This document shows, in pieces, positions 15,767-19,276 of a stretch of DNA of 19,276 nt. The stretch covers positions 1 to 19,276 of the forward strand of contig URVZ01000027.1 in NCBI GenBank assembly GCA_900551365.1, read 5' to 3'. The notes under the pieces are model-generated. The model searched no databases and had not been told where the DNA came from. It saw nothing but the letters and a program-made list of their open reading frames with translations. The position numbers were made by a program, and so were the translations under genes. This DNA is from an uncultured Collinsella sp. GTDB taxonomy: Bacteria; Actinomycetota; Coriobacteriia; Coriobacteriales; Coriobacteriaceae. Positions within the stretch are counted from its first letter, which is position 1; each line of letters begins with the position of its first letter.

Positions 15767-15803
15767 ACAGCCGTATAAACGCGGGCTGTAGCGGCGATGC
15801 CGC
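15767..15803 (+). promoter_or_regulatory. Two stem-loop dyads in the pgeF leader
   Basis: ACAGCC (15767-15772) and GGCTGT (15784-15789) form a perfect inverted repeat enclosing TATAAA (15774-15779), an alternative -10 without a good -35. Next to it GCGGC (15791-15795) and GCCGC (15799-15803) form a tight hairpin with a GAT loop, ending 15 bases before the AGGAGG ribosome site. These could be an operator or a leader RNA structure. Function is unknown. Confidence 0.35.
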
Positions 15804-15831
15804 GGTACTTGTGTTATTAGGAGGCTTTAGT

Positions 15832-16632
15832 ATGGCAGCACGTGCGGACAAAGTTTCGCGTGTCGACCATGATGGAGTTACGTTGGTGGAGGGCGCGACA
15901 TCCGATGTTCGCTTTGCCTTCACCGAGCGTGCCGGTGGCGTTTCCGAAGATGCGTACTCCTCACTCAACTTGGGCTCGCATGTTGGCGATGACCCCTTTG
16001 CTGTTCAAGAAAATCGTCGTCGTGCGCTCGAGGCTATGGGTGCCGCCGAGTGCGAGCACAACCTGCTCGTTCCCAATCAGGTCCATGGTGATCATATCGT
16101 TGCGGTGACCTCGAACGGCGCCGATGACCTTGAGGACGTTCGTGAGCAGATTGCCGAGGGCTGTGATGCCATCGTCTGCACGGCGCATAACGTGCCCGTG
16201 CTGCTCTGCTTTGCCGACTGCGTTCCCGTGGTGCTGGTGGCCCCCGGCGGATTTGCCGTGGTGCACTCCGGTTGGAAGGGCACGATTGCACGTATTTCCG
16301 CCAAGGCGTGCCAGGCGCTTTGCGATGCTGCCGGTTGCGATGCGAGCGACGTTTCCGCCTATATCGGCCCCCATATCTTGGGTGACGAATATGAGGTATC
16401 CCAGGAACTCATGGATCGCTTTGCCGCCGAGTTCTCTTGCATCGATGCGAATACCTCTCGCATGCTCGATCTTTCCGCTGCCATTCGCGAGGCGCTGGTA
16501 GATGTCGGTGTCGACGCGGATAATATCGTGGATACCCAGCTTTCGACCGTGCGTCAGAACGACCGCTTTTATTCCTACCGTAACGAGGACGGCACCTGTG
16601 GGCGCCATGCTGCGATCGGCGTGATGCTATGA
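15832..16632 (+). CDS. pgeF: YfiH/PgeF family polyphenol oxidase-like enzyme
   Basis: This 266-residue protein belongs to the laccase-domain YfiH/YlmD family. Members have been described as a peptidoglycan-editing factor that removes L-Ser wrongly placed at stem-peptide position 1, and as purine nucleoside phosphorylase or adenosine deaminase enzymes. The three metal ligands are present: His85 in QVHGDH, Cys130 in FADCVPVVL and His145 in VVHSGWKGT. FTERAGGVSE, SLNLGSHVGDD and the C-terminal FYSYRNEDGTCGRHAAIGVM are also family features. The usual Cys-containing GPCIGPCCYEV stretch reads GPHILGDEYEV here. The ATG follows a perfect AGGAGG (15819-15824) at 7 nt. The stop overlaps pstS as ATGA. 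Exact substrate is unproven. Confidence 0.88.
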   Translation: MAARADKVSRVDHDGVTLVEGATSDVRFAFTERAGGVSEDAYSSLNLGSHVGDDPFAVQENRRRALEAMGAAECEHNLLVPNQVHGDHIVAVTSNGADDLEDVREQIAEGCDAIVCTAHNVPVLLCFADCVPVVLVAPGGFAVVHSGWKGTIARISAKACQALCDAAGCDASDVSAYIGPHILGDEYEVSQELMDRFAAEFSCIDANTSRMLDLSAAIREALVDVGVDADNIVDTQLSTVRQNDRFYSYRNEDGTCGRHAAIGVML

Positions 16633-17465
16633 GAAAGATCGTATCGGTCCTGAGCGCCGCTGTGCTTACGCTTACGCTGTGCGCCTGTTCTTCGGGATCT
16701 TCTACCTCTTCCATTACCGTGGCCGGCTCCACGACCTGCCTTCCTATCGCCGAGATTGCGGCCGAGGGCTTTAAGGAGGAGACCGGCATCGACGTGCTCG
16801 TTTCCGGTTTGGGTTCTTCCGCTGGGATCGAGGCCGTCAGCGCCGGCACGGCCGATATCGCCAGCTCCTCCCGTGGGCTCAATGCCGACGAACAGGATCT
16901 GGGCCTGACTCCCATCGTCATTGCCCACGACGGTATTGCGGTCATCGTGAACGACGACAACCCCGTCGATAACCTCTCGACCGAGCAGCTCCGCGATATC
17001 TACGCCGGCAAGATTACCAATTGGAAAGAGGTCGGTGGCGAGGACCTGAGGATTCAGGTCATCAACCGAGACGAGGCGTCCGGTACGCGCGAGGCCTTCC
17101 GTACCATCGTGATGGACGGCATGCTGTTCGATCGCCGCTCGGCTGTTCTTTCGGGTACGGGCCAGGTACGCGACGTGGTATCTCGTTCGCGCGGTGCCAT
17201 TGGCTACATTTCGCTGGGCTTCGTCGATAGCCTCAACGCCAAGACCTCGGTCAAGGCCGTCTCGGTCAATCATGTTGAGGCGTCCGAGAAGACGGTCGCG
17301 AGTGGCGGCTATCCCATCTCGCGCGACCTTTACTTCTTTGTGAAGGGTACGCCTTCGCAGCAGGCGCAGGATTACATCGACTATGTGACGTCCGAAAAGA
17401 TGGACAAGCAGATTCGCGAGGCGGGCTTTATTCCCGTCACCAACGACGAGAAGGGGAGTGAGTAG
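16629..17465 (+). CDS. pstS: Phosphate ABC transporter substrate-binding lipoprotein PstS
   Basis: PstS captures phosphate outside the membrane for PstCAB. The 278-residue precursor has a short signal peptide ending in the lipobox LCAC (17-20), so Cys20 should be lipidated and anchor the protein. Phosphate-site features are VAGSTTCLP after the signal peptide, VSGLGSSAGIEAVSAGTADIASSSR, IVIAHDGIAVIVN, IYAGKITNWKEVGG, and NRDEASGTREAF, which matches the SGTR ligand loop. The length fits the compact Gram-positive type. Its ATG overlaps the pgeF stop by 4 nt and has no independent ribosome site, so translation should be coupled to pgeF. Confidence 0.94.
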   Translation: MRKIVSVLSAAVLTLTLCACSSGSSTSSITVAGSTTCLPIAEIAAEGFKEETGIDVLVSGLGSSAGIEAVSAGTADIASSSRGLNADEQDLGLTPIVIAHDGIAVIVNDDNPVDNLSTEQLRDIYAGKITNWKEVGGEDLRIQVINRDEASGTREAFRTIVMDGMLFDRRSAVLSGTGQVRDVVSRSRGAIGYISLGFVDSLNAKTSVKAVSVNHVEASEKTVASGGYPISRDLYFFVKGTPSQQAQDYIDYVTSEKMDKQIREAGFIPVTNDEKGSE

Positions 17466-17466
17466 C

Positions 17467-18390
17467 ATGGAAGCACAGGAAAACTCCCAGACTGAGCAGA
17501 ATGTTCAGACGCCCAAGAAGCGCGAGCTGGCACTCGTATCGCGCAGTACCTATATCAAGGAGAAGGCGCTGCAGTGGATCTTCTTTGCCTGCGCGTTCTT
17601 GGCGGTCGTTACCGTCATCCTGATTTTTGTCTTTACCACGTACTCGGCGCTGCCCGTCTTTACCGACATCGGTCTGGCGGACTTCTTTAGCTTTACGTGG
17701 GCGCCCTCTGAGGGCCACTACGGCATCATGTCGCTGCTTGCCGGCTCAGGTCTAGTGACCGTCGGTGCGCTCGCCATGGGCGTGCCGCTAGGTGTGGGTA
17801 CGGCCGTGTACCTGGTCGAGATCGCCGGCAAGCGCGTGCGCAAGCTCATCAGCCCTGCCGTCGACCTGCTGGCCGGCATCCCTTCTATCATCTACGGCTT
17901 TTTCGGCATGATCATCATCCGCCCGTTTATCGCACAACTGACCGGCGGTCTTGGTTTTGGCGCACTGACGGCGTGGTTCGTGCTTGCCATCATGATCGTC
18001 CCCACCATCACCACGCTCACCATCGATGCCCTCAACTCCATCCCCATGGGCATTCGCGAGGCATCCTATGCCATGGGTGCCACCAAGTGGCAGACCATCT
18101 ACAAGGTCGTGCTTCCTGCAGCCAAGCTGGGCATCGTCGATGCAATTGTCTTGGGTATGGGGCGTGCCATCGGCGAGACCATGGCCGTGCTCATGGTCGT
18201 GGGCAACGCCCCGGTCATTCCGGATAGCATCTCGAGCCCCATCTCGACGCTCACGAGTCAGATTGCGCTCGACATGAGTTATTCCTCGGGCCTGCACCGC
18301 TCGGCTCTGTTCGGCATGGGCGTTGTCCTGTTTATCATCTCCGCTGCACTGGTGGGTATCGTCCGCCTGATTTCCAAGAAGAGGGGGTAG
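17467..18390 (+). CDS. pstC: Phosphate ABC transporter permease PstC
   Basis: PstC is one of the two inner-membrane permeases of the Pst phosphate importer. The 307-residue protein has a hydrophilic N-terminal stretch (about 35 residues) and around six membrane helices. The cytoplasmic EAA loop, SIPMGIREASYAMGATKWQT, contacts the ATPase PstB. AGIPSIIYGFFG and GRAIGETMAVLMVVGN are typical of PstC. ATG 17467 lies one base after the pstS stop and has AGGGGAG (17452-17458) eight bases upstream. An in-frame GTG at 17458 would overlap that ribosome site and is less likely. It is separated from pstA by 3 nt. Confidence 0.94.
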   Translation: MEAQENSQTEQNVQTPKKRELALVSRSTYIKEKALQWIFFACAFLAVVTVILIFVFTTYSALPVFTDIGLADFFSFTWAPSEGHYGIMSLLAGSGLVTVGALAMGVPLGVGTAVYLVEIAGKRVRKLISPAVDLLAGIPSIIYGFFGMIIIRPFIAQLTGGLGFGALTAWFVLAIMIVPTITTLTIDALNSIPMGIREASYAMGATKWQTIYKVVLPAAKLGIVDAIVLGMGRAIGETMAVLMVVGNAPVIPDSISSPISTLTSQIALDMSYSSGLHRSALFGMGVVLFIISAALVGIVRLISKKRG

Positions 18391-18393
18391 GCT

Positions 18394-19276
18394 ATGTCCG
18401 ATTCCGTTGACACGATGGTTGATACGACCTCGTCGCGCGAGCGCATCAAGCGTGCCCTTTCCCATGGCAAGAAGGGCCGCATCAACAAGGACCTCTCAAA
18501 CAAGATCATGCTCGGCGTGTTTCGCGCCGCGGCCTATATCACCACGCTGGTGCTGATCGCCATCATCGCCTACGTGGTCATCAACGGCCTGCCGCATATC
18601 TCGCTCGACTTTATCTTTGGCTGGCCGCAGGGCGTAAACGCCGAAGGCGGCATTTGGCCCACGATTGTCTCGACCGTCTACGTGACGGCGCTCGCCATGC
18701 TCATCTGCACGCCGGTTGCCGTCCTGGCTGCGGTCTATCTGGCCGAGTACGCCAAGCAGGGCAAGGTCGTCGACATCATTCGCTATGCTGCCGATGCCCT
18801 GGCTTCGGTACCCTCCATCGTTATGGGCCTCTTTGGCTACGCCTTGTTTGTCGAGGCCATGGGCTTGGGCCTTTCGATGGTTTCGGCCGCCCTGGCGCTC
18901 GCACTTCTGATGCTCCCCATCGTCATGCGCACCACCGAGGAAGCCATCCGCGCCGTTCCGCGCTATATCCGTTGGGGCGCATATGGCCTGGGCGCCACCA
19001 AGTGGCAGGTCGTCTCCAAGATCGTGCTTCCTTCGGCTTTTGGCCGCATCGCCACCGGCATCGTGCTTGCCATCGGCCGCGCCATCGGCGAGACTGCGGT
19101 GGTGCTCTACACCATGGGTCAGGCCATCAACCTGCCTATCTCGCCACTCGATTCCGGCCGCCCCATGACGGTCCACCTGTACCTGCTTGCCAACGACGGC
19201 ATCAACATGAACGCAGCCTATGGCACCGCGCTCTTGCTGATGGTGATCATTTTGGCCTTCAACCTGTTTGCGCGCT
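18394..19276 (+). CDS. pstA: Phosphate ABC transporter permease PstA (3' truncated by window)
   Basis: This open frame runs from ATG 18394 to the window edge without a stop, giving 294 residues. PstA is the second Pst permease. Features are an N-terminal cytoplasmic segment of about 37 residues, a first helix near 40-63, GGIWPTIVSTVYVTALAMLI, and ALASVPSIVMGLFGYALFV. The EAA loop reads EEAIRAVPRYIRWGAYGLGA, followed by TKWQVV. GRAIGETAVVLYTMGQ and a late helix at the edge complete it. Typical PstA is only slightly longer, so few residues are missing. GAGGGGG (18381-18387) at the end of pstC is the ribosome site. pstB and phoU would be expected next, but that cannot be checked here. Confidence 0.93.
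   Translation, partial: MSDSVDTMVDTTSSRERIKRALSHGKKGRINKDLSNKIMLGVFRAAAYITTLVLIAIIAYVVINGLPHISLDFIFGWPQGVNAEGGIWPTIVSTVYVTALAMLICTPVAVLAAVYLAEYAKQGKVVDIIRYAADALASVPSIVMGLFGYALFVEAMGLGLSMVSAALALALLMLPIVMRTTEEAIRAVPRYIRWGAYGLGATKWQVVSKIVLPSAFGRIATGIVLAIGRAIGETAVVLYTMGQAINLPISPLDSGRPMTVHLYLLANDGINMNAAYGTALLLMVIILAFNLFAR

Noticed and set aside
1..19276. Mobile elements, CRISPR arrays, tRNA/rRNA genes, toxin-antitoxin or defence genes
   Set aside because: The window is almost fully occupied by recognisable core genes on one strand. No transposase, integrase, spaced repeat array or cloverleaf-like sequence was seen in the gaps.

Overview
The window is a contiguous, plus-strand-only block of cell-wall and cell-division genes (the division and cell wall, or dcw, cluster), followed by a phosphate-transport operon that runs off the right edge. 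High GC, the lack of ftsA between ftsQ and ftsZ, the FtsZ N-terminus (NYLAVIKVVGVGGGG) and the long basic cytoplasmic tails on the division proteins suggest an actinobacterial lineage. I think it is a Coriobacteriia member, probably Collinsella-like. That genus-level guess is inference from protein flavour and not a database match.

Region 1 (1-15680) is the dcw cluster. A poly-G/purine tract leads into a good sigma70-type promoter. Its -35 lies inside three 10-bp-phased direct repeats that look like MraZ boxes. Then come mraZ, rsmH, ftsL, ftsI, murF, mraY, murD, ftsW, murG, murC, murB, ftsQ and ftsZ. Most junctions are tight (3-17 nt gaps, or overlaps of 11 and 44 nt), so much of the block is probably co-transcribed. 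Wider gaps precede ftsL, murF, murC and ftsZ. The 199-nt ftsZ leader is AT-richer and full of dyad symmetries. A strong intrinsic terminator follows ftsZ. Relative to the classical order, murE, ddl and ftsA are missing from their usual places.

Region 2 (15681-19276) holds pgeF (a YfiH/laccase-domain peptidoglycan-editing or purine nucleoside enzyme), pstS, pstC and a right-truncated pstA. pgeF and pstS share an ATGA stop/start overlap, so pgeF appears to be the first gene of the phosphate-uptake operon. Its leader carries two CTTTACG units spaced exactly 11 bp apart, a candidate PHO box.

Together, MurC, MurD, MurF and MurB build UDP-MurNAc-pentapeptide (with MurE encoded elsewhere). MraY and MurG make lipid II. 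FtsW and FtsI polymerise and cross-link it at the septum marked by FtsZ and organised by FtsQ and FtsL. PgeF may clean up mis-made stem peptides, and PstSCA imports phosphate. I found no mobile elements, CRISPR arrays, tRNA or rRNA genes, and no gap over 300 nt. The main points of interest are regulatory (mraZ promoter, ftsZ leader, putative PHO box), the pgeF-pst coupling, and the extended disordered tails of an FtsA-less divisome.
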